Shown here: one piece after another, positions 43,986 to 56,805 of the stretch
Position numbering within the stretch: the first letter of the stretch is position 1
How the letters are laid out: every line of letters begins with the position of its first letter
Source of the DNA: Blasia pusilla
Taxonomy: Eukaryota > Marchantiophyta > Marchantiopsida > Blasiales
DNA length: 64,000 nt
Direction: 5' to 3'
Assembly (NCBI GenBank): GCA_050084515.1
Contig: CM114272.1
Span: 40,300,001 to 40,364,000, forward strand
Position numbers and translations under genes: made by a program
The notes under the pieces: generated by a model
Told to the model about the DNA's origin: nothing
Seen by the model: only the letters and a program-made list of their open reading frames with translations
The model's database searches: none

Positions 43986-46258
43986 TTCATGTTTCCAAAG
44001 TAGGCAGACTTTCAAATTTGTATAAACTTGGAAGTGTATTGTAGTCTATATTATTATTTCAGAACCCATTTTTAAGTTTAGACCATCTTTCTAACTGACA
44101 CTTATACCTTCCAGTCAGTAAAATTATTCAGCCTCTCAATTGGTAAAATCACAGCAATCACAACCACTCGGTTTCCAATGACTCAATAATGATGAATATT
44201 CAAAGTAACTCACCATCATTCTTAATCCCGTGCAACACACGAAACACCGGGTAGTCGTTACTTATTCTCACACCCTACGAACATGGGAAATTTATACCAA
44301 TTTTAGCTGTATGCAATAGTGAAAATTGTGCGAATTGTGTGTTTGATTTCTACATCACATGCGTCTCATATCGTTCCAAGAATATATATCCATGACAACG
44401 ATCAAACAAACTTCATCCTAATCCAGGTATCACAGTGGTTTTGGGGCTTGGTGCTCAAATTGTAAGACCCTCATTGACCAGAAGATAATTTGACCTCTAA
44501 TTTCCCATGACAGTTTTGTCACCCTACAGACCAAAGGATAATCTAGCAGAATTGCATATAGAGCTCGTCCTGTCCCTCAATAAAGCTACCTCAGAAAGTC
44601 CCTTAAGGGTAGAGGGTGTCTACAAACCATGTCAGTAAAGGTCACACGACATCCAAGGAAAATAGTTCTCATCTCTTTGGAAAATGATAACTATCATTAC
44701 CATCTGTGGCAGATCAGAGGCCTCCTTTCATATGATTGTAAAATGATAGCACATCTGCCACTGTTGTTCTGACATGCGAATCAGATCAGGTTTCTGATGT
44801 AACTATACTGGACCATAGAGAAGAGGATGACTACATAGTACCCTTGTACAATCATTGACGTGCCCAAACCTCCTTCCTAAGTGTAACTCTACAGACTTCT
44901 GCATATGATAGAAGACCCACAGGATATACAGTGGGGTTCATGAGTACCCAGAGAGTATAAGGGTTCATCAGTACCCACATACACTTCAGATGATCCGGCA
45001 GTGAGGTGAAAACAAATGGCAAGGAGTGAAACATCAATCCATCTCATTTTCAATTGAAAAGGCCCTGTGACTTGAAGATCAGAGTTTGCTTGTAGTCTTC
45101 CACAACCCTTTGAGAGCTGATATCCAAAACCTGATAACAGTCTGATGCTTTGCAAGATTTAAGGCGACACACAAGGAGAGCATTGCAAAAAAGCTCATCC
45201 TCAGTAGCCCAAGGAATGTACCTTTGATCAAGACTCATCGAATAAAATTTGAGACGTTTCAACTTGCAGGAAAGCTTTACTGGTGACTATCTTCTTCCTG
45301 TAGAGCTTGCCACAATCAATCTTGACCACCCCCATTCATTTCCTGATGGTGAGTGACAGTTCTGATTAAGTATTTTCATTCAAGTTGTAATGTGAGACCA
45401 AATCTATGAGGTGCAAAGCAACAGCTTATAAACCTTCCATGAAAACTCCCAAACAAAACTTGTGACTGAAAAGATTCGATGGTGACTACCACCTCACTGA
45501 GGAGTTGGCTTAATCAGTCACCAGAAATTATCTCCGACCCAGATCTGAGTGTAGCACCACTCACAATAGTATTGTCTTCTTCATGCAATAGGCTTCAGGA
45601 ATTGATCAACACCAGAAAGCCTTGAAACAAGCCAGGCTAGATAAAGATATGGCTCACAACATTGATCACAAAACTGTGAAATTTTGGGTCAGAAAAGAAA
45701 TTTCCAGGTTTAAATCAGCTGCAACCTACCATTACTTGGCTCATATTTTGATGTATATGTCAAACCAGCTACAATATGCAGGACATGACATGCATCAAAC
45801 ATCCACATGGGATAAAATGTTTCCAACTCCACATTTGAGAACATAAACAGTGAGGTACACAGCAAAACATCTTTGAACCACTTAAAAAATTCACCATATT
45901 CCAAGTGCCATGCAGTGCGGCATAATTAGCTCACTGATTGAAGACAAAGATAACCCATGTCCACAGCCTTCAGAACATAGCTAGGACTGCGTGTGGCCGA
46001 CTACCGATAAGAGATACGAGGCTAAATCAAAAAGAGTTCAAGGAGTTGGACATAGCACTTGCACCTAGATGGATGTGCCTTCAGGCAGACACCAGTTTTC
46101 TTACAGTGTATATGTCTTACAATGCAGATTGATTGGATGATAACCAATTAGAACCTAAACATTAAAACGCAATACAAACTACGCACCAAAGATACAAGGG
46201 AATCTAATGTAACAAGAGAAATACTATCCTACTTAGTGTGACAGTTCTCATGAGTTTA
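43986..46258. other. Downstream side of the E2 gene, no supported gene
   Basis: AT-rich unique sequence. Minus-strand frames at 44852-45262 and plus-strand frames at 45622-45846 have no recognisable domain or splice structure. The part next to 46258 is presumably the 3' UTR of the E2 gene. Confidence 0.4.
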
Positions 46259-47717
46259 TCAGATACATCTTGGAAAATGGTTACCTCCTACGTAGCCCCC
46301 TGCCATCGATTTTCTTACATTGTTCTCAAATTGCTTGGGACTTTCCCTAAGAACTTCTGCTGCCTCATGGTTGAGAGGATCTTCCGGATTGGGATCCTGT
46401 AAGGTTCAGGGACACTCTTTGAGTCAACTAACTAAGAAAACCCAAGAAAGCTTGATTCCAGTAGCCATTAATCTGTTTAAAATTCCTTCTGATTTGCAGA
46501 TTGATTGCTGTCAGTATCAATGGAAAGGGGCATTGGGGAAAAACTTTCTTCTTGACATCTGCACAAATGAAGATGGTCCTCACTCCACAAAACCCACAAG
46601 GAGCATTGCTAAATGGACAAATGGGATTTTAGCACTGCTTACCAAGAAGAGATACTGAAGTCCATATATGATCGAATTGACACTTAAGACTGGGTTCCAA
46701 TCTTCCCGAAGAATGTTCAGACACACATTGCCTTCCAAATCTATATTTGGGTGATAGACCTGCAATTCAACCAAGCACATACTTCGAACTTTGGTCAGAT
46801 AGCATGTCTTTTGTGGCAAGCTTAGAATTCGCTTCTACTAAAGTTCATTTCTAAATGTTTCATTAAAGATTTTCTGTGAAACCCCCCCGTCCGGCTGGAG
46901 CCCACCCACTAAGGTTAGAAAAGGAAAACATCACTAGATAAGAAACTCTTCAAAGCAGATTTCAATAAAACATTATCAGAGATCCCTCCATAAATTGGAC
47001 TTGGCCTGCATCCTCACACACTCAAACTATCAAATGGCATATGGGCCATCCGCTCACCTTTGTCTTGCATTTTACTTTTGGTGCTTCATGTGGATACACC
47101 TGTGAGATTTGAAAGGTAAAAATGAAAGTGCCTCCGCTGAATTCAACACACAAAATCGTTTGAAAATATAGTTCAGACAGTCTTGATTTCAAGTTTGTGC
47201 AATGATTTTGGAGGGATCCACTTTAATAGAGTTGATCGAGGTAAATCATTACTTCACAATCGAGACCAGAACTACAAAGCCAGGTGAGGCAAACTTTCCA
47301 GCTGTTAAAGTACCCAAAAGTAGAAATAAAAGAAAGATAGTACGAGACAAATCATTGACAGACTTAATGTTGTTAAGTGACTTACTGATAGTATCCCTCA
47401 TCTGGACGGATGGTGATCTCAAAATTGAGGAGATTATCCTTCCCATTTGGGAAAGAGATGGAAGTGGTTTTGGCCAGATTCAGCTCACTGATGTCTGCAA
47501 GGCCAACTCTTACCAGAATTCAGTACAATTAGGCATCTTAATTAGAAGTGTGGAATAATCGGACTGCAATATAAATCAAAACTCAGTAAGTGACGATACA
47601 ATGAATACCTTTCTGTACTCGCAATTCTCCTGGACTCTGCTTTTTAACAGGTGCTCGTCCATTTGCACTCTCAGCCGCTTCTTTTTGTTTTTGTTTAACA
47701 CTGAATAGTTTAATCAT
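46259..47717 (-). CDS. RCE1: NEDD8-conjugating enzyme E2 (UBC12/RCE1 type), five coding exons
   Basis: Exons on the minus strand: 47717-47609, 47494-47386, 47136-47058, 46759-46643 and 46396-46259. All introns are GT-AG (103-298 bp) and phases agree. The joined length is 552 bp, 183 residues plus stop, the normal UBC12 size. The N-terminus ([20 protein letters not shown]) is the basic tail by which UBC12 docks on the NEDD8 E1. Later come [20 protein letters not shown], with the HPN motif and catalytic Cys, and a C-terminus ending FPRCI. The enzyme takes NEDD8 from the E1 as a thioester and passes it to cullins with an RBX RING partner. Small oddities: [10 protein letters not shown] and DWNPVL, where the family usually has a Pro and a Lys. 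No stop or frameshift is present, so it looks functional. It lies among transposons, with a Helitron immediately upstream. Confidence 0.93.
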
Positions 47718-49752
47718 GATGTGCCCAAGGCTGTCCTGCCAACCAAGCACAGATTCATTGCACGTATGATAAAATCATCCACAATCACCATGCGAAAAGA
47801 TAGACAAACCAGTTCAGATTAGAACAGGCGAGCAACAGTCCCAAAGTAACAAACTTGGCTCTGGAGTATTAAAAAGCGAGTTAAACTGAGCAATGTTTAG
47901 TACTTGTACTGAGGGACTGTCGGGGTTGTCAAAAACCTAAGGGTTAACATTCTAGGTATCATTCAAAAAGATGGGAGAGGACGAGGTGTAGGAACTTGCC
48001 AATCTTGCACACCTAAACAAACCTAGCCAGATCACCGCTATAAGGGGGGGGGGTGTTAATAAGAGATTGGTGAACGCAAAAACTTAACCCTTGGTAAAAG
48101 TACCTTCGCACCTTTCCTAACTGGGATCCAGAAGGGGTGGGTACATTTGGACAAAGTCCAAAAATGATTCTTTTATACAAAGCAGCATATGCAAATGAAA
48201 TATGTAGACCAGCCTAGAGAGAAGTTCGACAAAATAGCAGGCATGCACACCCGGGGAAGCACCAAGTAAGGACAGAAAGAACCGAGGAAATTTCAGAAAG
48301 GCTCAGTTCGTTGGTAGAGCGATAAGCAAAGGGAGGAGGAAAGGAGATTCCAAGCTGACGCCTGCAGATATGTGATGGAGCACCATTATTAAAAGTAAAC
48401 TTAGTCGGAATCTCATGCCCTAATTTTGCCACAAGCATTGGCGAGAATTTGTCATGGACAAACACATTCAGAAGAGACACCTCGAGAATCTTTCACAATC
48501 ACTTCCGAGCAGGTATAAGCACGACGCAACATCTAATTGAGAAGTAGAAAAGCGCTGAAGCGTGTAGTACAATTGAACAAAAGCTGCATCGGAGAGGAGC
48601 ACTCGTGACCCAGGTGCAGAAAAGTGAATTGTGTCAAAAAGCAAGCCGAGACAAACGGAAAGGTACATGGAGATGACCCGCCAACATCCCAAGCAGGTTG
48701 GTTACAACCTTCAGGAAAGACACAAACGCGAGCATGGACCAAAATAACTACCGAACAATATTGTCACCCACGATGCATATCCTGCCTCGTGATCAGAAGA
48801 CGCCAGGATGCACAACGTCAAATCGTAAAATTGTGGCAAGCTATTGACAGCGAGTTGAATACCAACGATGTAATTTGTCATACCTCAAGCACAGTCTGGT
48901 CAGTGCGATCCCTCTTTACACCGTGCTGCTACCTTCGATGCAAATCAGACAGCTACAAACTCGACGTAGCGCCACCAAAGCGATCAGACTTTTAATAGTC
49001 AACCACGAAAGACACAAACCACACCAGTAATATAAAAGCGACTCTTACCACTGATCGGCTGGCCACACATACCACACGGATTGGACCGCAGGCAGAAGCA
49101 AGCCACCAGATTCAGACACAAATATGAGACCTGTTACCCAATAAATGACTAAAACCTCCCAAAGACTCCCAATATTGGTGCCCTCAACAAAAAGCCGCAG
49201 AAGCTAAGTTCCTGGAGAGAGCGGGAAAAAAATTCGAAAAACCACAAACTCCTCGCACGGTCGTGGCTTCTCGGAGCCCGAAGACTCTATGAGCTGCTGT
49301 CACAAATTGCCACCCTTGCTCCCAGGAGACTGCAGATACTAAGGCGGACGAGCCTCCCCGCTGGAAATGAAGAAGAAACAGCACCAGCAAAGCCTTCGGA
49401 GAGAGAGGGGGGGGAAAGAGGATGAGGGGGAGGGCCAGTAAGAGGAAGAGAACGGCAGCGTCTGGTAGAGAGGGTAAACAGCGAGAAATCTCTCGGTAAA
49501 GGTGTTTAAACACCTTTACACGAGGTAGTGGAAGACCAACCGGCTCGACCGTCGCCGGTGGCCGGTGGCCGGCTGGCCCAGCATCTGCTCTGTTTCCCGG
49601 CGACGTTTGGCCCCTCCGTCCTTCCTCCCGACCCATAAAGTCCAAGTAGTGCCGCAACGCATCCTAAACATACTACTTCCATTTCATGGACAGTGTAAGA
49701 CACAAGTTGTGTAGAACTGTTCTACCGCTGGGTGAATCTTCCCATTACGCAC
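47718..49752 (-). promoter_or_regulatory. Probable 5' UTR intron and promoter of the E2 gene
   Basis: Just upstream of the ATG a TTGGCAG acceptor ends at 47736, and a CAGTG|GTAAGAGT donor lies at 49048-49047, so a 5' UTR intron of about 1.3 kb is likely. The upstream exon and promoter would then lie within 49050-49700. The gap holds a G-run at about 48047-48056 and an AG/GGGG-rich patch at 49400-49440, but no other gene. This is inference from splice signals only. Confidence 0.45.
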
Positions 49753-49922
49753 CTAGTAAGACGCACCGGTGCGATGTATTATGTAGGGTAGGGTACGATG
49801 GGCGAAGTAGGGTATTATGTTTTATAAAAGTCAATTTCTTTCAATATTTTTTATACATCATATTTCGCGTGTAGTTATTTTTTTTATTTGAATGGAATTT
49901 CTCTTTTCTATTCTAGATAATA

Positions 49923-51714
49923 TTATATACAATTGATCATGAGAAAATATATGAATAGACAAGTAAATACCAACCATATATGCAAAGTTTGACCTTGAAA
50001 CTTATTAATAATCATAACAAAAGTCGACTTAATATAGAATTGAAATCTACGTAAATCAAATGGTAAATCGGATTCTGATGCAATTAATGGAATACGTGAA
50101 ATAAAAATGTGTTCTCCAATATTCTTCCCGGTGATAATTTCAGCATCGATGCAATGTCTCATAAATTCATGAATCGCCAATCTTGTCCCGTTTGCTTGTC
50201 CATGTGACCCATTCATGTTTCGTAAGAGCATAATTAGTGCACCAATCTTCAAACACAAACGATGCGGAGGAAGTCCAGAAGGCAAGCATGTGTTCAAGAA
50301 TTCAGTTGGGTAGATATGGCTCATCCCCTGATTCGGAATAGAATCGACGCTCTCATAAATATGCTCATGTACACAATATATAATAAATTAGTGAGAAAAG
50401 GTAGTATGAGAATCCAAACTTCCAAACCACATATTGATAGAAGTACAAAGGAGATAAGTCTAAAGGATTACCTCTCGAGGGAACCGAGACATAATGGTTG
50501 CATTTATGTCATCAACATCTTTATTTCTTAGAGTCAGAGTAGTCGTAGCTCTTATGAAATCAATGTCATGGAATCAGCTAGGAAAATTGCCATAGATCAA
50601 ATCAATAAGATCACATATTTTGTTACTATTACTAACAATTTCATATGGTAATCATATGAAGTCTTCTCTCAAATGAGGCTGTAAAGGTACACGACCCTCT
50701 CCCACTTCCAATAACCAATCAGCAAAAGTTTGTTGTTCATCACGCAAATGACCATCCAACCTTTGAACTCTCATGTTTGTTTTCAACGTTATGACCCTTA
50801 CATTAGACCAAAAAAATGATCTCTTTATGATGGCTTGGATGATTCGCAGCCCATCCCCATGACGAACAACGGGCAACACTTGACGAAATTTTCCAACAAA
50901 TACCATAAGTTTTCCACCGAATGGTAATTACCATAAATAATCCAAAACAACTCCCATGATATCTTGTAAGGTTCGATTCACGGCCTCAAAGGCATCACGA
51001 TGAGCCATAGGTGCCTCGTCCTATATAATGAGCATCGCCTCACGGATTAAGCGCGCGCCATCACTATCGACCGATAAACTACCAGCAAAAAGGGAAGAAA
51101 ATTAGAAGCTGGAATAATTTGAGTAATTAAACTATATTTGATGTATTAACATAATTAAAACTAATTAGAACAACTTATGGCACTTACTTGCAAGTAGAGC
51201 TTTCATGAAGATTAATGGGGACCTTGAAGTGCGAATGAGCAGTACGTCCTACGTCTAACAATAGGGCAGCTATACCACATGATGCTACAGCCAAAGCTAT
51301 ACCTCTAGCGCTCCTTACACTTGCAAGGAGAAGATTATCTAAAAACGTTTTTCCAATTCCACCCAGACCATCAATGAGATAAACTTTTGGAGATGGTGGA
51401 GCATTCGCGCATATTTGATCAAGCTCATCATGTATAGCGTCCCATATTGTGCGTTGTCCTTTTTTTAGGCATGCTTTTCCCAATTGCACTTGCTCAAATA
51501 ATTCTTCCGTGTCATATGATAGCTCTTGTTCCTCCAAATATGAGTGTGAATGAAGGCTTTCGAAATTAGCTTGGGGCATATCTAGGAAGTCAGATAGTCT
51601 CTTTCCTTGATCTTGTAAATAATAATGGACTTCCAATAATGCGGTATTAATGATAGCATCATCAATAGGAAGATTGGGAATTCCTAATTTCTGTAATGGA
51701 AGAGTTCTCAACAT
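49923..51714 (-). pseudogene. Helitron PIF1-like helicase part
   Basis: 51714-51184 contains VYLIDGLGGIGKTF (Walker A, GxGKT) and AHSHFKVPINLHES. 50906-50652 contains FVGKFRQVLPVV (motif III region, where PIF1 has GDFRQxLPV) and ITLKTNMRVQ. 50324-49923 ends with MIINKFQGQTL, the motif VI-like K-x-Q-G-x-T segment near the C-terminus. Walker B (about 51010, a cluster of CATCGTGATGAGCC on the plus strand) is in another frame. Stops and frameshifts separate the pieces, so no active helicase can be made. Confidence 0.8.
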
Positions 51715-51732
51715 AAGTAAGATGGAAAATAT

Positions 51733-53865
51733 TTATACTATTAGGAAGAAAATTTTTATGTAAGGAATGTTAGTATTGGATTCCACATGACGTCGTTCAT
51801 ATAAGAGATCTTCTACCAACGGAACCAAGAACTGACTCCCTAATGTTGCAGGTTGTGCAGGTGTGTTGTAAGCTAGAATAATTGCAAAGAGATGGTGTAG
51901 TGAAGAACCCGTACGGATTATGGAAGCTTCTTCAAAGCAAGTAAACACCTCCCTATAATCCTTGAGAAGTCCCAATTGGATAGCAGCCTCCTTGAATGTT
52001 GGACATAATATCCCATGAACAATTTTCAAGCTTTCATATGTAGTTGCTCCTCGAACATGATGGAGGAGTAATCTCAACCAATGTTGTTCTCCTTCGTCTA
52101 TGACAAAGTGAGAAAAAATAGCTCAACTATCTATATATAAAAGAAAATGGGTGAGGCTAGTAAATATATAAATAAAAGCAAGTGTATATAACCAAATTTT
52201 AAGTATTTGCCTGGATGAGCAAGGTATAAGCGGCCAATTTTTAAGATGGCCACAATCATTCAATTTTTTTACCCGACGAATCCATCTCTTGTTACTCCAA
52301 CAATAATATGAAGGAAACTCTATATATAAATATTGTCGAGCAGTGGAGTCAGATAGATTGGTTGCAAACCATTGCATCAAAGTTATCTCTCTATTTAGTT
52401 GCAAAATATCTTGAGGAACATCAACATCATTGAAGTAGACTATTTGTTGCTCCGGAAGATGAGCTACTAATCTCACAATACTTAGAAGTTCAGCATGTAG
52501 AGAAAACTTGAAGAGACGCCAACATGCTTGTGAAGAAGATATATATCTGGAAAAAAAACAATTCAAAAAATCCAAGTAAGGAGAATGAACATGATGGATA
52601 AGTGATAGAATATAATATATCACATCAATGAAGTAGCAAAATCATACCGTGCATCAAGATATGATGTTGTCTCGTCAACAACCTCAATTGATTAGATGTA
52701 TCCCTGTCCTTTGACAACTTAAATGACACTGCGTCTGACCCCTTATAAGCATATTTGTATAAGTACTTGACGGTAGAAATACTACTTATGATTTCAAGAT
52801 AAATGTGACAATCGAAGAGGATGCATAACATAAGATTACAGGTCACAACCCAACGATTATCCAATGAATGTTGGCTCTTAATTATCGCCCTCCCATTCTC
52901 CAATCTACAAAAACACGGTAACAAAACATGAATATGCTTTCTAATACTACATGGGCATCATATGCCTTACAATAATAAAGATAAACCAAGACTAAAGAAT
53001 CCTTACCTGCGATAGATAGGATAACCATCTTCCGTCTCTGTAGTGTTGGCCATAAAAGCCTTATGATAGCCTTTGGTACATTTTTTTGTTTCCTTATCCA
53101 TACATGGTGCATTCGGATATAATGGTCCACATGGCCCATGAATCATGCAATTCGCAAGAGTATAATACAACCTTGGATGGATAGATTGATCAGGGATTTT
53201 TGCAAATAATACAATCATAATCATGCGTGGTCGGTCCGCAGTTGATTGACCAAGTAATAAGGCTGATGTAATCTCATCCCACTTAGGATTTCATGTCATA
53301 TTCAAAAAGTAGTCTGGCTTCCCCAAATGTCTTACAATTGCCATTGCATCTTGATACAATTGATGCATGTGACATGGCCCTCCAGTAAAAGAAGAAGTTA
53401 ATATAATGCGCTTCCCAAACCTCCGACTATCCATATCATGTCGATGCATGGCATCTTTTATACCTTGATATAATTCAACCCTTAACTCCTTTTGATTCAA
53501 ATGAACCCACGATAATCGTTGCATCTCTACAATGGCATACAGGTCAACCATATATTCTTGAGTAAGTCGACCAAACCGCAATAAGCGATTGTCATCTTCA
53601 CCTCCAATCCGCGTTTGAAATCGAAAATATGCAAATTGCAAGGCTGTAATACTCTTTGTTTTCCTTTCCTCAACAATGTCACCATCAACTCTTTCCTCAT
53701 CCATCCAGTCTTCTTGAGGTTACAAGTATCCTTCCTCATGAATAATCCGGCCCAATCGATCAGATTCTCTATGGCCTTCAATCCTCCCAAAGGGTATTCT
53801 AGGATGTCAACGTGCTTCACCACAGATAAATAGTAGAACAAAATGTAGTGGAATATATGCTTCAT
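51733..53865 (-). pseudogene. Helitron Rep domain and linker, with internal deletion
   Basis: 53865-53291 carries the Helitron-like N domain (QRLSWVHLNQKELRVELYQG, GKPDYFLNMT). The next pieces (53224-52625) carry CMIHGPCGPLYPNAPC and VKYLYKYAYKG, the latter being the Tyr-bearing motif. 52623-52123 has WRLFKFSLHAELLSIVRLVA and FPSYYCWSNKRW. Between NPKWDEITSALLLGQSTADR and IPDQSIHPRLYYTLANC the usual stretch with the HUH motif (IEFQKRGLPHAH-type) is absent, so the Rep active site is deleted near 53210-53225. Confidence 0.8.
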
Positions 53866-53902
53866 TGAGGTCTGATATACGCTTCACGCCTCCTCCATGT
53901 AG

Positions 53903-55394
53903 TCATACAATTATATCACGATAGTCAACATGTTCACTACCATCATCCGGAAAAATAGCTGCAACCTCAAATGCAATTAGTAAGTTATAATGCTTAGCAT
54001 CGAGACCTCTCTTACTTGCCTTGAGGATGATCCTTATATTAAGGTCAATTGGTTCATATGCCATCTGACGAAAGATCTTGACATATGGGTTGCATTCATG
54101 TAACATGTCTTGTAGCCCCCTCAAAATATCTATATTAAGATCAGAAGATCTAGACATAACTCTTCCACGATTCTCCAATTCATCTGTAGTATCATGGATA
54201 TAGAGTTGAGCGAATTGGGGATGACCCTCTATATCAAGATGTAAGGGTCCAATAGAATGATAGCTATCGCCATGGACCCTAAAGTATCCAGTGCCACCTA
54301 TTTGTTCATTTACATGCACTCCAGTAGATGCAAGTTGAAGCGCATAACTGTAAGCTCTAGCATGTGTAAGAATATGAAGACTTCTAGGACCAATACCTGC
54401 TATCAATAATTTCACGAAAGGAGGAGATGATTTCAAAAGTGGTAAATGTATTCTCCCATCGCAACAACACATGCCATATGGTGAGTCACTAAACTTGATA
54501 CCTTTCACTCTTTCACATCTCCAATGTAAAGCATGACATGATGGGCATATCTCTGTCATGGAACCCAAGGTATAACGACTACTGATATAATTCAAACTCC
54601 CATGTAATCTCAACTTCTTGATATCACTTTCTTGTAAATTGGGTCTTCTTGCAAGATCTAGTAATGTTTTTAATCTTACAACCCTATGAACAACAGACAA
54701 CGTAGGAATCCTAGAGGCATTTGGTATAGTAATATTTTCTGGAGATAACACAACTCCAGAAAGACATTTAATGGTAGAAGACATAGGATCTACTCTTGAC
54801 CTTACTTCATCCCCGAGATGGGGTAGAGTCAAAGAATTCTCAACAACTTCATGTTAAATCAGAATCAGAAGAGTGGTAGGTAACTCAACTTCTGGTATCA
54901 CATAAGTACTTGGCCTTGTCGTAGATATATTCTCAATAACTTCATGGAGGGCGCTATCACATAACTCCCGTCTTGGTGATACATGTATTCAATATGTGGA
55001 TGGAATATGAGCTTCTTGATTTTCTCCTACCATTCCTCCATCCTCATTGAAAGGCCTGAGAAAACATCAATATATTACATAAAATATATACAAATAAAAA
55101 ATGAGATTTTTAGCTAGGATGTAAAAATTTAGATATGCTAGCCATAAGCTCTTCATTTGGAACAGTTGGAATACTTTGAACTACCATCGCATGCTCAACT
55201 TCACCATGAAGCGCTTTCCTTCTTTTCCTATACTCTTGATAATAACACCTCTTTTTTTCTTTCAAGGCTTCCATTTTGTCGGCACGAACAACACATTTTA
55301 TTTTTTGGGCTTCACCGCCCAAAACCTTACGAAAGTCACGTATATCAACAAGATTCGATGGAATCGGAAGTCTCGAACACCAAATGAATGTCAA
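53903..55394 (-). pseudogene. Helitron N-terminal zinc-binding region
   Basis: 54832-53903 has CPSCHALHWRCERVKG, then CCCDGRIHLP and a run ending IFPDDGSEHVDYRDIIV, the usual N-terminal region of plant Helitron proteins. 55394-55110 (KEKKRCYYQEYRKRRKAL) is a basic segment that could be the true N-terminus or an unrelated exon-like piece. TGA and frame changes lie between them. Confidence 0.7.
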
Positions 55395-56669
55395 GCTCTA
55401 GTGGATAAATTAAAGAAAGGCCAAGTCTATGTAGTGTAAATTTGCACACGCTATGTGATTGTCAATGTCATGAACTTACGTTGGAGATGTTTCAAGGAGG
55501 AGTTCATCTTCAACTTGTGTTTGTTGTGCTAAGATTTCCTTGCGACAGGCACACCTTTTTTGTTGTCCATTTGCAGGTATCAATCTTCGGAATCCGCGCA
55601 AATCCGTAGGGTTTGATGGAAGAGGAAGTATGTGCAACAAACAGGGCATTGCATAATTAAAAATTTAAACATGCATCATCATGTAAATAGAAATAATGCA
55701 AAAAACAAAGGTGCTTACATTGGAGATGTGTTCTTTGATCCTACAATTTGGATCTCCGCGATCGGTTGCAAAATTGATATATTTGTGATAACACCTAGTG
55801 GTCGTCTCTCTAGGTTTGGTAATAATCGGCCAACACTCCCCATCTACATCACACACAACAAACTATGAATTAAACTTGAGAAGAGAAATAAAGTGAAATA
55901 AAATAGTAAAAATAAAATTTTATAAATTGAAGGTGAAAGGTCTGGATTGAATGCAAAGGAAAAATGAAAAAGAGACATTTGTACGCCTCCCTCTTTTTTT
56001 GAAATTATTTATTTAAGAATAAAAAAATACCTAAATAATTCAAACAAAATCTGGAAGAGTGAAGGAGGATGATCCCAAAGAATATTGGAAAATTTGAGGG
56101 GGAAAATTTGGAAAAGAATTTAGATGGGAAGAGGAAAAAAGGGAGAGAAAATTTTCTTGCCTAGGTTCATGCAACCGGGGTTTGGTAGCCTAAACGTGGG
56201 CATAACCTATCCTTCCTCCCCAACCCTAAGGTTTGTAGCCGCCGCAGGTCCTTCATGGGCTCCCGCTACGCAGTACAATGGCGGCCAAAAACCCAGCTGC
56301 CATCGCTACACGCGCGAACTTCCCATCCTGCGTCCCTCGGTCGCCGGCGAAGCGAGAAAACTATCACCGCTCATCGACAAAAACCCGTCCATCCATCCGC
56401 CCGCCCGTCGCCCGGGAGACATTCATCTCCTCGTTATTATTTTTGGTATTCATGAAGTAGTCATCCGACAATCAATAAGTCTGTCGCTCCGTTGGAGCGA
56501 CGGCAGAAAAAGCGACCAACCAAGCCCCAACGACTGCGAGGTGTGTGGGAGGGAGAGTCCGGTTTCTGTGGCAGCGGTCGGGTTACTGGCCGCCATCGTA
56601 GTGCGCAACCGGGGATTAGCCCTGAAGTTTTATAGCTGCTACAGGCATGTTTAGCCTGTGAGATCTGCC

Positions 56670-56694
56670 GCCATTAGATCTCAGATCTAATGGC
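56670..56694. repeat. Perfect palindrome, 12-bp arms
   Basis: GCCATTAGATCT, one-base loop, AGATCTAATGGC. It lies 62 bp from the larger palindrome at 56757. Confidence 0.9.
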
Positions 56695-56756
56695 CCATGA
56701 AAGCCACCGCGGGCCCCCTAACCCCCTTCCCCCTACCCCACTACCCTCTACCCCCC

Positions 56757-56805
56757 GCGCCAAGGCAGACCGTAGGATCTGAAATCCTACGGTCTGCCTT
56801 GGCGC
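56757..56805. repeat. Perfect palindrome, 22-bp arms
   Basis: The left arm begins GCGCCAAGGCAGACCGTAGG (22 bases), loop CTGAA, then the exact reverse complement. GC-rich stem. Confidence 0.92.

Larger units (their letters stand above)
49753..55440 (-). mobile_element. Decayed Helitron
   Basis: The Rep-helicase coding order (N-terminal zinc region, Helitron-like N domain, PIF1-type helicase) reads on the minus strand from about 55394 to 49923. The candidate 3' terminus on the minus strand is CGCACCGGTGCG (a 12-bp palindrome), then TCTTA, then CTAG ending at 49753, matching hairpin plus CTRR. The next base is G rather than the expected T, so the end is tentative. The 5' TC end was not identified and lies somewhere right of 55394. 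Confidence 0.8.

Noticed and set aside
44852-45262. Minus-strand frames downstream of the E2 gene
   Set aside because: I considered a further gene or extra E2 exons. The E2 gene is complete without them and no family was recognised.
49400-49660. Minus-strand Pro/Leu-rich frame upstream of the E2 gene
   Set aside because: It lies in the probable 5' UTR or promoter and its composition follows a CT-rich tract.
56124-56654. 176-codon plus-strand open frame
   Set aside because: GC-rich composition with overlapping open frames, no recognisable domain, no homology I can see, and it borders palindromes.
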